A stretch of DNA of 64,000 nucleotides from Planctomycetota bacterium (GTDB taxonomy: Bacteria > Planctomycetota > SZUA-567 > H5-PLA8). The notes under the pieces are model-generated. The model did not search any database. It saw only the letters and a list, made by a program, of their open reading frames with translations, and was not told the origin of the DNA. The translations under genes were made by a program, and so were the position numbers. Where the stretch lies: the NCBI GenBank assembly GCA_027493525.1, contig JAOSKN010000003.1, forward strand, positions 1,178,001-1,242,000, in the 5' to 3' direction. Shown here in pieces: positions 38,879-48,752 of the stretch (the stretch's first letter is position 1; every line of letters starts with the position of its first letter).

Positions 38879-40132
38879 CCAGAACTCCGGCAGGCGCAGG
38901 TAGCCGTTCGGTTCGGAAGCCGCCAGTTGCGCGTCCAGTTCGACCGGCGCGCCGCCGGTGGCATAGACGCGCACGAGCCGCTTCGAATCCGGCGTAAAGC
39001 CAAGGTGCGTCGTACTCGGCAGGTCGCGCAGTTTGCGTCCATCCGCGGCGTCCCAGAGCGCGCCGTCGTAGCCCTTCTTGCCCACCGCCGTCAGCATCTT
39101 TCCGTCCGGCGACCAGAGCGGTCCTGCGTAAAGGTCCGGCGCCGCGCCCTCCAGCTCGAAAAGCCGCTTCCCGCTGGCAACATCCCACACGCCCACAGCC
39201 CGGGCGTCAGCCTCGACGTTCCCGGTATCCGCGGCGATGCGCGCGCCGTCGGGCGAGAATTGCGCCCAGACGTACCAATTGAATGGACCTTCGAGCTTCG
39301 AGATTTTCGTCCCGGTCTCCGCTTCAAATACCGTAAGCTCGCAAAGGTAGGAGGCGGAATCGTAATTCAGCGCCAGCACCTTGCGCCCGTCCGGCGAAAA
39401 GCTGACGAAACTCCCCCGCTTCCCTTCCAGCGTCGCGTGCGGCTGGAGGTCCGCCGTGCGGAGGATCACGCCCGCCGAGCTGGGATCCGGCACGGCCACG
39501 AACTTCCCATCGGGCGAGAACGCCGCCGGCGCCGCGCGCGAATGCTGGACGGCGATGCGCGCGCGCTCGGCGCCCGAAGGCAGGTCCCAAAGCCGCAGCG
39601 TCTCGTCGTCGCCGCCCGTCAGCGCCAGCTTCCCGTCCGGCGAGACCGCCACGTAGTTCACGGCATCCGTGTGCCCCTTCAGCCACGCCACGCTCGCGCC
39701 CGTCTTCACGTCCCAGACCCCCGCCGTCCCGTCGTCGCTGGCGGTCAGGTAGTACGCGCCGTCGGGCGAGAAGCCGCAGTAGCGGATCGAAGCGGCATGG
39801 CCGGCGTTGAAATGGAGCAGCTCGCCCGTCGCCGCGTTCCAGACCGCGGCCTGCTCCCCGCTCGCGACGACCATGGAGCCGTCCGGCGAGACCTCCGCGC
39901 GCCACAGGCTGTGGCTGAAGCCCGCGTTCAGGCGCGTCAGGTTCTGGCTCAACCGCGCCTGGTACGCCCAGTACGTGCCCAGCAGGATCGCCGCCAGGAG
40001 CAGCGAACGCAGCGAAAACCGGAACCGCCGGCGCGGCGGCGCGGACGCCTCCCGCGGAGCGCGCACCGCGGTTCGAGGGTCGGACACTCGGGACATACGT
40101 GGGTTTACGGAATTCGTCCGGAATCTTTCGCG

Positions 40133-40765
40133 CTACCGCGCTTCCAGCGCCGCCGACACATCCACCTCGAAGCCCTTGAGCAGCGCGGAGCTGGCCGTTT
40201 TGCCTTTCTTGAACTCGCCGTGAACGACGTACGCTTTGCGGCGCTTGGGCAGGGTCAGGACCGTGATGGACCCGCGCGCGGGATCGACGATCCAATATTC
40301 GGGAATGCCCGCGCGAGCGTACTCAGCGCGCTTGGTTTTCAAGTCGAGCGTCTTATTGGAAGAGCTGACGACCTCCACGACCAGATCCGCCTGCTCCCAG
40401 AAGCGGCCTTTGCACCGGCTCAGGTTTTCCTGCCGCATGAAGAGCGCGTCCGGCTCGCGAAACTTCTCGCCCCACAACCGCATCGGAAAAGGAGCATGCG
40501 CCGCCCGGCCCCCATGGCCGCGGGCATACGCTTTCAGCGCCGAGGTGAATTGAAATACGATATCCTGGTGCTCGTTATCGGGCATGGGCAGGAACTCCAG
40601 GAAACCGCGATCGAACTCGACGTGCCGTCCCACGTCCAAGCCTAGGTAGTCCTCAAGGGTCCAGCCTCCTTGATCGGGATAGAGCAGCGCCATGCCCCAC
40701 GTGGGCTTGCGGCCTTCGCGCTTGGCCAATTCCAAAGGCAGCGTTCCCATATTCGCGCCTCCCAT
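40133..40765 (-). CDS. Uma2 family endonuclease-like protein (DUF820)
   Basis: DYLGLDVGRHVEFDRGFLEFLPMPDNEHQDIVFQFTSALKAYARG...EPDALFM...DLVVEVVSSSNKTLDLKTKRAEYARAGIPEYWIVDPARGSITVLTL. Confidence 0.9.
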   Translation of the reverse strand: MGGANMGTLPLELAKREGRKPTWGMALLYPDQGGWTLEDYLGLDVGRHVEFDRGFLEFLPMPDNEHQDIVFQFTSALKAYARGHGGRAAHAPFPMRLWGEKFREPDALFMRQENLSRCKGRFWEQADLVVEVVSSSNKTLDLKTKRAEYARAGIPEYWIVDPARGSITVLTLPKRRKAYVVHGEFKKGKTASSALLKGFEVDVSAALEAR

Positions 40766-40806
40766 TCGACGAAGCGAGTATACCTCAAGAAGCCGCAGCC
40801 TGGAAC

Positions 40807-41637
40807 CTACAACCCCGCCACCAGCCGCTCGACCAGCTTCGTCACCTTCGGCTCGGCCTCGTTCGCGGTGGCGATGATCGACTTGATCTCCGCCGGCTCC
40901 AGCGCGTCGGGGAGGCACAGGTCCGTCACGATGCTCGCCCCGAAGACCTTCAAGCCCGCGTGAACCGCCGCGAGCGTCTCCGGCACGGTGCTCATCCCCA
41001 CCACGTCGGCGCCCATGACCTGGAGCATCCGGTACTCGGCGCGCGTCTCGAGGTTCGGCCCCAGCACCCCGGCGTAGACGGCGCGGTGCGCGCGGATCCC
41101 CTCGGCCAGGCAGATCTTCTCGGCTCGTGCGAGCAGTTCCGGGTCGTAGGGCCGGCACATGTCGGGGAAGCGCGGGCCGAGCCGCTCGTCGTTGGGCCCC
41201 GCCAGCGGATTGACGCCCATCAGGTTGATGTGGTCGTCGAGCAGCGCCACGTCGCCCTTGCGCTGGAACTTGTTCAGCCCCCCGCACGCGCCGGAAAGGA
41301 ACAGGTACTCCGCGCCCAGCGCCTTGCCCACGCGCACCGGGAGCGTCACCTGCTCCAGCGACCAACCCTCGTACAGATGGAAGCGCCCGCTGAAGGCGAC
41401 CACCGGCACGCCGCCCAGCGTCCCCGCGACCACCTCGCCGGCGTGGCTCGTCACGGTGCTGGAAGGGAAGTGCGGGACCTCGCCGAATGGCAGCGCCTTG
41501 CGCGCCTCCAGCCTCCCGCTCAAGCCCCCCAACCCCGTCCCCAGCACGATGGCGGCCCTCGGCGGCTGCGGCAGCAGGGCCTTCTTGATCGCGGCGGCGG
41601 CTTCCTGAATCCGGTCGAAGAGGGAAGTGGTCGGCAT
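40807..41637 (-). CDS. punA: Purine-nucleoside phosphorylase
   Basis: AAIVLGTGLGGLSGRLE...FPSSTVTSHAGEVVAGTLGGVPVVAFSGRFHLYEGWSLEQVTLPVRV...GVLGPNLETRAEYRMLQVMGADVVGMSTVPETLAAVHAGLKV. Confidence 0.94.
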   Translation of the reverse strand: MPTTSLFDRIQEAAAAIKKALLPQPPRAAIVLGTGLGGLSGRLEARKALPFGEVPHFPSSTVTSHAGEVVAGTLGGVPVVAFSGRFHLYEGWSLEQVTLPVRVGKALGAEYLFLSGACGGLNKFQRKGDVALLDDHINLMGVNPLAGPNDERLGPRFPDMCRPYDPELLARAEKICLAEGIRAHRAVYAGVLGPNLETRAEYRMLQVMGADVVGMSTVPETLAAVHAGLKVFGASIVTDLCLPDALEPAEIKSIIATANEAEPKVTKLVERLVAGL

Positions 41638-41665
41638 GTGCGAGCCTCGGATCGGTGAGCGGCGA

Positions 41666-43171
41666 TCATGCCAGGCTCAAGAGTATCTCGACCTTCTCCT
41701 TGTCTATGATCTCGGTACGGTTCAACAACTTGATCGGGAACGGCTTTTCCGTATCTATGGCGCTCCAGCGTTCGGCCAAGAGCTTCAATGCGTCAGCCTG
41801 TACGAGAGCAATATCCCAATTCGTCCGGGCCTTATACTGGAATGCGGTTGCGAGGGACTGCTGAGTAAAACCAGGGCCTATGACCAAGAATGCGAGAGGG
41901 ACAAGGCCCTTTTCCCTCTCCTTCCTCAAGTACCCGTCGAACTGTGACTCAATATGATCCTGTAGATTTACCTGCTTCTCGTCCGTCTTGCAGTCCCACA
42001 ATATGATTTCCTTATTCTCCAAGAGTATTCGACCGTCTGCTTTCGATATTTTTCTGCTGTTGTCAATGTCTACTCCCAACAACTCGTCAATCAGGAAATC
42101 AGTAGCCTTCTCGAACTGGTGTTCGATATCCAAGTCTTTCGTTATGATCTTCTTGGCCTTCAAATCAGCGTACGCCCTTGAGGCGAGGAGTTCATAATTA
42201 TTGTACCATTCCTCACGCTCGTCTTGGGTCGTTCGCTCTTCAAAAGTTAGGTCGTCATAAAACTCCAGGAGCCGCAAAATGGTTTCGGCCTTCGAGCCGC
42301 TTCCCTTCAACCCAACAAGGCGGCACATTTCAGACAACTTTGCGCCGCCTAAGACTTCCAAAACTTGAGAGGGAAGCACGTCGCCGTTGACGATCCTCTC
42401 TATTACGTCTGGCTTATTGCCGCCCTTGTCCATTTTCTTAGAGTCGAGAACGTTCCTTAGGTCCGCCAAAGTAATACTGTCATGCTGAAGAATGCGCCGA
42501 TAGTTCATCCGCTGAAGTTCCATGCTGGTTATATCCTTCCGGAGTATGGCTACGATCTCCGTAGGAATAATGTCTATGTTCTTATTGTTCTCGTCCCGGT
42601 AGCTCCAAAGGATTCCCTCTCGTTGAAGGGCCTTGCGAGCCTCATTTATATCGTCTGCTGTATGCAGCTCGCATTTAGGCCGAGGAAACCTCTTAATATA
42701 GGCACCAATAAGCCAGTGCTCCTCCCTGGAAATGCTCAAGTAGTTACGCAGAGCGAGCAGGAGGTTTGCTTCGTCCTCGGAGACATTGTCATTCCTCCAT
42801 GCGGCCTCAAGGACGATCCTGTATGTATCGTAATGGTGCCAGCGGATCGGGTCATGTTTCTTGGGGTCGAAGAAATCTAGGTCCTTTGCAGCCTTAATGA
42901 GGTTCTTTTCATAATTGATTACCTTCTCGTCGAGTTTCGACTCCTCAAGTCCGTATGACTCCTCTTGGAGGAGGATCTCGTAGAGAATAATCTCTTTGAG
43001 ATTGCGCCTGTTTACGTCGGGGTCAGTTTCCTTGATTGCGGCGAGAACTCTATCCTTTGCTGTTAGTTTCTTGGCGTCCTTTACTATCGTTGCTTCGAGT
43101 GCTTTGTCGTCCAGCCCCCTGGTTGACTCAAGATAGTTGCCGAGAATCCTGAGCATGACCGTCTTTAACAT
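41666..43171 (-). CDS. TerB-like / SAP-like / C-terminal PD-(D/E)XK (FokI-like) nuclease candidate
   Basis: WRNDNVSEDEANLLLALRNYLSISREEHWLIGAYI (TerB-like); LADLRNVLDSKKMDKGGNKPDVIERIVNG and LSEMCRLVGLKGSGSKAETILRLLEF (SAP-like); KADGRILLENKEIILWDCKTDEKQVNLQDHIESQFDGYL...LAFLVIGPGF (D..DxK nuclease pattern). Confidence 0.6.
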   Translation of the reverse strand: MLKTVMLRILGNYLESTRGLDDKALEATIVKDAKKLTAKDRVLAAIKETDPDVNRRNLKEIILYEILLQEESYGLEESKLDEKVINYEKNLIKAAKDLDFFDPKKHDPIRWHHYDTYRIVLEAAWRNDNVSEDEANLLLALRNYLSISREEHWLIGAYIKRFPRPKCELHTADDINEARKALQREGILWSYRDENNKNIDIIPTEIVAILRKDITSMELQRMNYRRILQHDSITLADLRNVLDSKKMDKGGNKPDVIERIVNGDVLPSQVLEVLGGAKLSEMCRLVGLKGSGSKAETILRLLEFYDDLTFEERTTQDEREEWYNNYELLASRAYADLKAKKIITKDLDIEHQFEKATDFLIDELLGVDIDNSRKISKADGRILLENKEIILWDCKTDEKQVNLQDHIESQFDGYLRKEREKGLVPLAFLVIGPGFTQQSLATAFQYKARTNWDIALVQADALKLLAERWSAIDTEKPFPIKLLNRTEIIDKEKVEILLSLA

Positions 43172-43184
43172 GTGAGATGCGATG

Positions 43185-43435
43185 TCAGCGACCCCTTTGC
43201 ATAGAGCATGACGCCCGAGGAGTCTCTGCTCGGCAGCGTCCTTTTTTTGCTCGCCTGCGCCTCCGGGCCTTTTGCGGCTCGCTCGGTCTTTCTATGATTG
43301 GTTCTGAGGTAGGCGCCGGATCGGTCTGGGGCGGCGAAGGTTGCGCTTGAGGTTCGCTGGCCTTCTGCTGGACGGAAACTCCCTCAGGATTGGGGGTTTC
43401 GGGTGCCGGTTCTTCGCCCTTCGGCTCGTTTTCCA
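43185..43435 (-). CDS. Small acidic/Pro-rich protein with basic C-terminus, upstream of the nuclease candidate
   Basis: MENEPKGEEPAPETPNPEGVSVQQKASEPQ...EPQKARRRRRAKKGRCRAETPRASCSMQRGR*; RBS-like GGGAGGGGAGT before the ATG. Confidence 0.55.
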
Positions 43436-43622
43436 TACTCCCCTCCCGACTAGAAAAACGCATTGAAGCATGGAACTCTTTGAGGTCAAGGAAAACAAAG
43501 GATCGACGCAAAAAGGCCCAATTGCAGCATGCCTCGTAGGAAGCGCCGTGGGCTTGCTCCGTGCCACCCTTCACGTACTTCCAGTCCACCCGACGGCTAC
43601 CAGCCCCCACAACCCCAGCCCC

Positions 43623-43991
43623 CTACTCAAACCCCAACTCCGCCAGCCGCTCCTCGTCCAGACCGAAGTGGTGCCCGATCTCATGCAGCACCGTCACCTG
43701 GATCTGATGGGTCAAATCCGCCTCGTCCGGGTAGTCCGCCAGCAGCGGCTCAAAATACAGGAAGATCCGCGGCGGCAGCGCCGGCGCGTCGTCCACCGAA
43801 CGCTCCGTCAACGGATCCCCCTCGTACAGCCCGTAGACCTCCTCGTCGGGCGCAAGCCCCAACCCCTCCCGCTGCGCGGCCTGGATGCGCGGCTGGATCT
43901 GCAGCACGCACTCGTCCACGTAAGGCCGAAACTCCGCCGGAATCCCGTTTAACGCGCGCTCGGCGATCAATCGAAATCTCTTAGAATTCAA
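43623..43991 (-). CDS. Metallopeptidase family protein (minimal zinc metalloprotease, DUF1025-like)
   Basis: IQVTVLHEIGHHFGLDEERLAELGFE (HExxH). Confidence 0.9.
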   Translation of the reverse strand: MNSKRFRLIAERALNGIPAEFRPYVDECVLQIQPRIQAAQREGLGLAPDEEVYGLYEGDPLTERSVDDAPALPPRIFLYFEPLLADYPDEADLTHQIQVTVLHEIGHHFGLDEERLAELGFE

Positions 43992-44100
43992 TCCTTCGCC
44001 CTCGCTCCCATCGCCAACCCACCGGCGCCGGCCGCTTTAGCCCGCAAAGCAAGCCTAGCCAGTAAATCCTACGGAATCCTTGTGAAATCAAGAAATTCGA

Positions 44101-44114
44101 AGTATACATACTTA
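44101..44114. promoter_or_regulatory. Palindromic operator candidate AAGTATACATACTT
   Basis: AAGTAT-AC-ATACTT, 26 bp upstream of the GntR/LacI regulator start. Confidence 0.45.
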
Positions 44115-44139
44115 GGTACTTAACTCGGATCTCGCCGCC

Positions 44140-45267
44140 ATGAACACCAGCCCCCTCCAGCGCCCGCGCCTCTGGAACCTCCCCAAAGAATCCGTAGCGC
44201 CCCTCTACCTTCAGATCCAGGACCTGATTCTTTCCCACATCGAAGCCGGCCGAGCCAAGCCCGGCGATCTGCTCCCTTCTTATCCCTGGCTCTCGCGGAC
44301 CCTCCAGGTCGCCGACAAGACCGTCCGGCAAGCCTACGCCGAACTGGAACGCCTGGGCGTCGTCGAGATCCACCGCGGCAGGGGTACCTTCGTCACCCGG
44401 GGCTCCGCCGAAAGCGCCGCCGACCTGCCCCGGACGGGTGTTATCGGCCTTCTCCCCCCCGGCCTGCCCGTGGACCTCTCCGAAGAAACCTTCTTCTGGC
44501 GCGCCATGCGCGCGGTACAGGAAGCCGCCTGGGCCGAGCGCCTCGACACCCTGGTCCTGGCCCGCGCCGGCGATCTCCGCGCCCCCGGCGCCGCCGAAAA
44601 GATCGCCGACCGCCGCCGCCTGGACGGCGTGGCCCTGCTGGGTTCGGCCGTGGAGGAGTTCGTCCGCCGCCTCCACGCCCTGCGTTTCCCGGCCGTGCTG
44701 GTGGACGTGCAACTCGAGAGCGTCCCCGTCGACGGGGTCGTCTTCGACAACGCCGGCGCCGCCCGCGACCTCACCTACAAGCTCATCGGGCTCGGGCACC
44801 GCAAGATCGGCTTTGCCGGCATCCCCCGCGGGCAGAGCAGCCCCGAGCGCGAAGCCGGCTACCGCCACGCCATGGGCGCCGCCAGCCTTCCCGTCCGCCC
44901 CGAATGGATCGCCCGCGTGGACGTCGATCTGGGTGAGACCGGGCACAGCGCCCTCGACCTGCTCCTTGGGCAGGGCCTCACCGCCCTGGTCTGCTTCAAC
45001 GGCGCGCTGGCCCTGACCGCCGCCGAGGTCGCCGCGCGGCGCGGCCTGCGCGTCCCCGAGGACCTGTCCCTCGCCGCGACCACCGCCGAGGGCCTCTGGA
45101 GCCTCCCGGGCGGGCGGGCGCTGGAACGGATGAGTTTCGACCCCAAGGCGCTCGGCGCGTCCGCCCTGCGCCTCCTGAACGAACGCATCGCCGATCCCGG
45201 CCGCGAAGTCCGCCGGGAAGTCCTAGCCGCCGTAGCCGTGCAAGGAGAAAGCGTCGCCGGCCAGTGA
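44140..45267 (+). CDS. GntR-type wHTH with LacI-like sensor domain, transcriptional regulator
   Basis: VAPLYLQIQDLILSHIEAGRAKPGDLLPSYPWLSRTLQVADKTVRQAYAELERLGVVEIHRGRGTFVTRG...; LacI-like C-terminus. Confidence 0.9.
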   Translation: MNTSPLQRPRLWNLPKESVAPLYLQIQDLILSHIEAGRAKPGDLLPSYPWLSRTLQVADKTVRQAYAELERLGVVEIHRGRGTFVTRGSAESAADLPRTGVIGLLPPGLPVDLSEETFFWRAMRAVQEAAWAERLDTLVLARAGDLRAPGAAEKIADRRRLDGVALLGSAVEEFVRRLHALRFPAVLVDVQLESVPVDGVVFDNAGAARDLTYKLIGLGHRKIGFAGIPRGQSSPEREAGYRHAMGAASLPVRPEWIARVDVDLGETGHSALDLLLGQGLTALVCFNGALALTAAEVAARRGLRVPEDLSLAATTAEGLWSLPGGRALERMSFDPKALGASALRLLNERIADPGREVRREVLAAVAVQGESVAGQ

Positions 45268-45470
45268 ACAGTGAACAGTGAACAGTGAACAGTGAACAGT
45301 GAACAGTGAACAGTGAACGGTGAACGGTGAACGGTGAACGGTGAACGGTGAACGGTGAACGGTGAACGGTGAACGGCAGGTGCTCTAAGACACTTTACTG
45401 TTTCTTGCAGTTACTATTTACCGTTCACTGTTTACTGATCACTGTTTACTGATCACTGTTTACCGATCAA
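45264..45470. repeat. Heptanucleotide array: 16 units GTGAACA/GTGAACG, then inverted-type units
   Basis: 7x GTGAACA then 9x GTGAACG at 45264-45375; downstream GTTCACTGTTTACTGATCACTGTTTACTGATCACTGTTTACC. The TGA stop of the regulator is inside the first unit. Confidence 0.95.
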
Positions 45471-45489
45471 CCATCTCAAGGATGCGCCC

Positions 45490-46658
45490 ATGTCCAACCT
45501 GACCTCCGCACTCCTTCCCCTACTCCTCCTTGCGGCCTGCGCCGCGGCCCGCGCCGGCGACGGGGAGGCTCCGCCGAAGCCCGAGCGCGTCGTTTACGCC
45601 TGGTTCCCGGCCGACATGAACGACTGGAGCACCGCCGCGGTGGACTGGTCGGCGCTCACCCATATCTGCTTCCGCTCCGCCGTCGTCCAGGCCGACGGCA
45701 CGCTCAAGATCGGCGGCGGCTGCGACCCCGAGAAGATCAAGGCCCTCGTCGCCGAGGCCCACGCGCACAAGGTCAAGGTCTGCGTCCTCGTCTGGGGCAG
45801 CGGGCGCAAGGCCGCCGACGCGTACCTCGCCGAGCACGCCAAGACCTTCGCCGACGAGGTCCTCAAGTTTCTCAAGGAGTACGGCCTGGACGGTGTCAAC
45901 CTCGACGACGAGACCTGGCAGGAGCACAACGAGGTCGCCGGCGACTCCAACCGCGACCGCGTCAACCTGCTCTTCAAGACCCTCCACGACACGCTCAAGG
46001 CCGCTAACCCCGCCTACCACATCAGCTACGCCGCCCCGCCCGTCATCTCCGCCGACGACAAGTACGGCGCGGCCTGGCTCGACTTCAAGACCATCGTCCG
46101 GCACGTCGATCACATCACCTTCATGTCCTACTGCATGTTCACCCCCACCATCGGCTGGACCGGCAGCGCGCAGCCCGTCCGCGGCGGCGGCAAGGTCGGC
46201 GCCCACGCGCGCGACTACGACACCGTGATCAAGGACTACCTCGAAGCCACCGGCGGGGCGAAGGAGAAGCTCGTCCTGGGCCTGGGCCTCCACCGCGGCG
46301 GCAACGAGTGGACCGTCTCCAGCGACAAGCCCCTCGCCGGCATCTATCCGCTTCTCGCCAAGCCCCGCAAGCTCACCGCCGCCGAGGCCGCCGAGCAGGC
46401 CAAACGGCACGGCCGCCGCTTCGACCCCGAGCAGCAGGCCCCTGGTACTGCTACAAGGATAACGACGTCTTCGTGCAGGGCTGGTACGAGGACGACGAGT
46501 CCCTCGCCGCCAAGCTCAAGCTCGCCCGCGAACACGGCCTCCCCGGCGTCTGCCTCTGGGTCCTCGACGGCAAGGCCGAGCCCGCCTCCACCTTCAAGCT
46601 CCTGAAGGAGCACGTCCTCGACGCGCCCGCCCCCGCCGCCGCCCCCGCGGAAAAGTGA
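45490..46658 (+). CDS. GH18 family (chitinase-like) secreted protein; apparent 1-nt frameshift near 46440
   Basis: ERVVYAWFPADMNDWSTAAVDWSALTHICFRS...FLKEYGLDGVNLDDETW (GH18 DxxxxDxE-type motif). Frame switches to PWYCYKDNDVFVQGWYEDDESLAAKLKLAREHGLPGVCLWVLDGK... to 46658. Confidence 0.85.
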
Positions 46659-46742
46659 ACCGCGCGCACGGCGCTAACTCGATCACGCCCTGAAATTCCC
46701 CCGGGAATTCTATTGTCTTACAAATGCCGCAGGGGTATTATA

Positions 46743-46758
46743 AGTGTACTAGTTCACT
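46743..46758. promoter_or_regulatory. Near-palindromic operator candidate AGTGTACTAGTTCACT
   Basis: 16-bp imperfect palindrome upstream of the heparinase-like gene. Confidence 0.4.
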
Positions 46759-46769
46759 AGGAGGCCCCC

Positions 46770-48692
46770 ATGCCCGAACCCCGCAGCCTCTTCGGCCAGG
46801 CGCTCCTCGAACGCAAACACGCGCCCGGCCTCGAGTTCTTCCGCGAGCACCTGCGCGCGCGCTGCGAAGCGATCCGGACCCCCGGCTCGCGCTACCACCT
46901 CGACTGGCGCGCGTGCGAGCTCCCCATCTGGAAGCAGCGCATGGGCTGCCGCGCCATCCCCGCCGCCCTCGAACAGTTCAGCTTCGCCGCCGTGCTCCTC
47001 GACGAAGCCCACGCCGCGCACGCCCGCGACCTCTTCATGACCCTGGTCGACCGCCGCATCGACGAGGAGATGGAGACCCTCAACCCGCACGGCGTACTCC
47101 ACAAGGGCTGGCGGCACACCCCGCTCGATGCCGGCGCCAGCTCCGTCGCCCTGGGCCTGGCCTTCGACGCGCTCCACCCGTTCCTCGCCGCCGCCGAGCG
47201 CGTGAAGATCGGCGCGTGGCTGCGGCCCTTCATCGAGTACCTCTTCGAGCATGCCCCGGATCCCGACGAGCTGAAGCCCGAATGGAACATCGCCAGCACC
47301 GCGACGACCGGCCTCGCCCTCCTCGCCCTCGCGCTCCACGACGCCGGCCTGCTTGACGAGGCGCGCTGCGAGCGCGCGCAGCGCATGGCCCTGCATCGCG
47401 CGAAGGTGCTCCTCGGCCGCTGCGTGGACGCCGGAGGCGCGCTCTTCGAGGGGCCCTGCTACGGCGCCAGCGCCCTCGAGTACGTCGCCGCCTACGCCTA
47501 CGCCCGCGCGCGCCTCGGCGACCGCGAACTCCTCGGCCACCCCGCCTGGGCGCTCGCCGTCCGCGGGCTCGTCCACGAACTCGTCCCCGCCACCGGCGTC
47601 CCCAACCACCTCAACGACTGCAACGAACCCCACGCGCTCCCCTGGCTGGCCCTCGCCGCCTCCAGCGCCCGCGACGGCCTCGCCCAGTGGCTCTGGCAGC
47701 GCATGACCAACTTCCCCGAAGCGCCGCGCATCCAGCCCGATGAACGCGACGTCTGGCGCGCCTTCGAGACCCGCTACCTGCTCTACTGCGACCCCGCGCT
47801 GAAGCCCGTCCCGCCCCGCGAGGCCGGCCTGCCGCTGCGCATGCGCTTCCCCGAACGCGACCTCGTCGACCTCCGCACCGGCTGGGACCGCGACGACGCC
47901 TTCCTCTCCTTCGTCTGCGACCACTCGCCCCGCGGCGGGCACCGCCAGGCCGACCGCGGACACTTCGCCTTCCACGCCCTCGGCGAAGCCTTCGCCGTCG
48001 ACACCGGCTACGGCAAGGTCGCCGTCCACGGCGCGGGAACCCTGCGCATGGGCGCCCTCGGCGAAGCGCACAACCTGCCCCTGATTCACGGCGAAATGCA
48101 GCATGAAATGCCCGCCCCCGGCGGCATCCGCAAGCTGGACTTGGACGCCGAGATTCCCCGCGTCGAAGCCGAAATCGGCGCCAGTTGGCGCTCCCTGAAC
48201 CGCTTCACCCGCCGCCTCGCCTGGCTCCCCGGCGCCCCCGGCGAAGCGCCGTTCCTCCTCGTCGCGGACCTCGCCGAGTGGGACGCCGAAGGCCCCGTCC
48301 TCACCTCCTGGCTGCTCCACACCCACGCCCGCAACAGCGCCGAGTTCGACGGCCCCCAGGCCGTCCTCACCGGCGGGAACGCCGGCCAGCGCTGCCTCGT
48401 GCGGATGCTCGCCCCCGGTATCGGGCACTGGCGGCAAGAGGCCTTCCTCGGCCATCCGCGCCTGCGCTACGACCGCATCGCCCAGCCGCTGCTTGCCCTG
48501 GTCCTCCTCGCGCCGTTCAAAGCCGGCGCCGAACCGCCGCGCGTGGAAACCCACGCCGAACCCGAAGGCTGCGCCCTCCGCGTCCGCAACGGCCCGCATG
48601 CCTACGCCGCCGCCCTCGCCCTCCCCGGGCGCAGCCTCGAATGGAATGGGATGAAGACGGATGGAGAATTCTCGGTAAAAATCGAGCGCTAA
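46770..48692 (+). CDS. Heparinase II/III family-like protein
   Basis: 640 aa; alpha/alpha-toroid N-terminal half, then DHSPRGGHRQADRGHFAFHALGEAFAVDTGYGKVAVHGAGTLRMGALGEAHNLPLIHGEMQ. Confidence 0.8.
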   Translation: MPEPRSLFGQALLERKHAPGLEFFREHLRARCEAIRTPGSRYHLDWRACELPIWKQRMGCRAIPAALEQFSFAAVLLDEAHAAHARDLFMTLVDRRIDEEMETLNPHGVLHKGWRHTPLDAGASSVALGLAFDALHPFLAAAERVKIGAWLRPFIEYLFEHAPDPDELKPEWNIASTATTGLALLALALHDAGLLDEARCERAQRMALHRAKVLLGRCVDAGGALFEGPCYGASALEYVAAYAYARARLGDRELLGHPAWALAVRGLVHELVPATGVPNHLNDCNEPHALPWLALAASSARDGLAQWLWQRMTNFPEAPRIQPDERDVWRAFETRYLLYCDPALKPVPPREAGLPLRMRFPERDLVDLRTGWDRDDAFLSFVCDHSPRGGHRQADRGHFAFHALGEAFAVDTGYGKVAVHGAGTLRMGALGEAHNLPLIHGEMQHEMPAPGGIRKLDLDAEIPRVEAEIGASWRSLNRFTRRLAWLPGAPGEAPFLLVADLAEWDAEGPVLTSWLLHTHARNSAEFDGPQAVLTGGNAGQRCLVRMLAPGIGHWRQEAFLGHPRLRYDRIAQPLLALVLLAPFKAGAEPPRVETHAEPEGCALRVRNGPHAYAAALALPGRSLEWNGMKTDGEFSVKIER

Positions 48693-48752
48693 GCGGTGCG
48701 GATAAGAGGGCGTCCTAAGCGGCTTCGGAGCGCCGGGCAAGCGAGGCGAGCC

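Larger units (their letters stand above)
37407..40096 (-). pseudogene. WD40-repeat membrane protein gene interrupted by IS256-family copy 1
   Basis: MSRVSDPRTAVRAPREASAPPRRRFRFSLRSLLLAAILLGTYWAYQARLSQ... with repeated FSPDG...WD units. Removing IS plus one TSD gives YLRLPEFWALVTVALGFLVSLWRDRGDFRALRAA*. Confidence 0.85.

Noticed and set aside
40766-41365. N-terminal part of ORF 40133..41365
   Set aside because: Overlaps the purine nucleoside phosphorylase gene out of frame; Uma2 protein starts near 40765 (or 40750).
45264-45375. CRISPR-like regular repeats
   Set aside because: 7-bp uninterrupted tandem units with no spacers; a microsatellite-type array, no cas genes seen.
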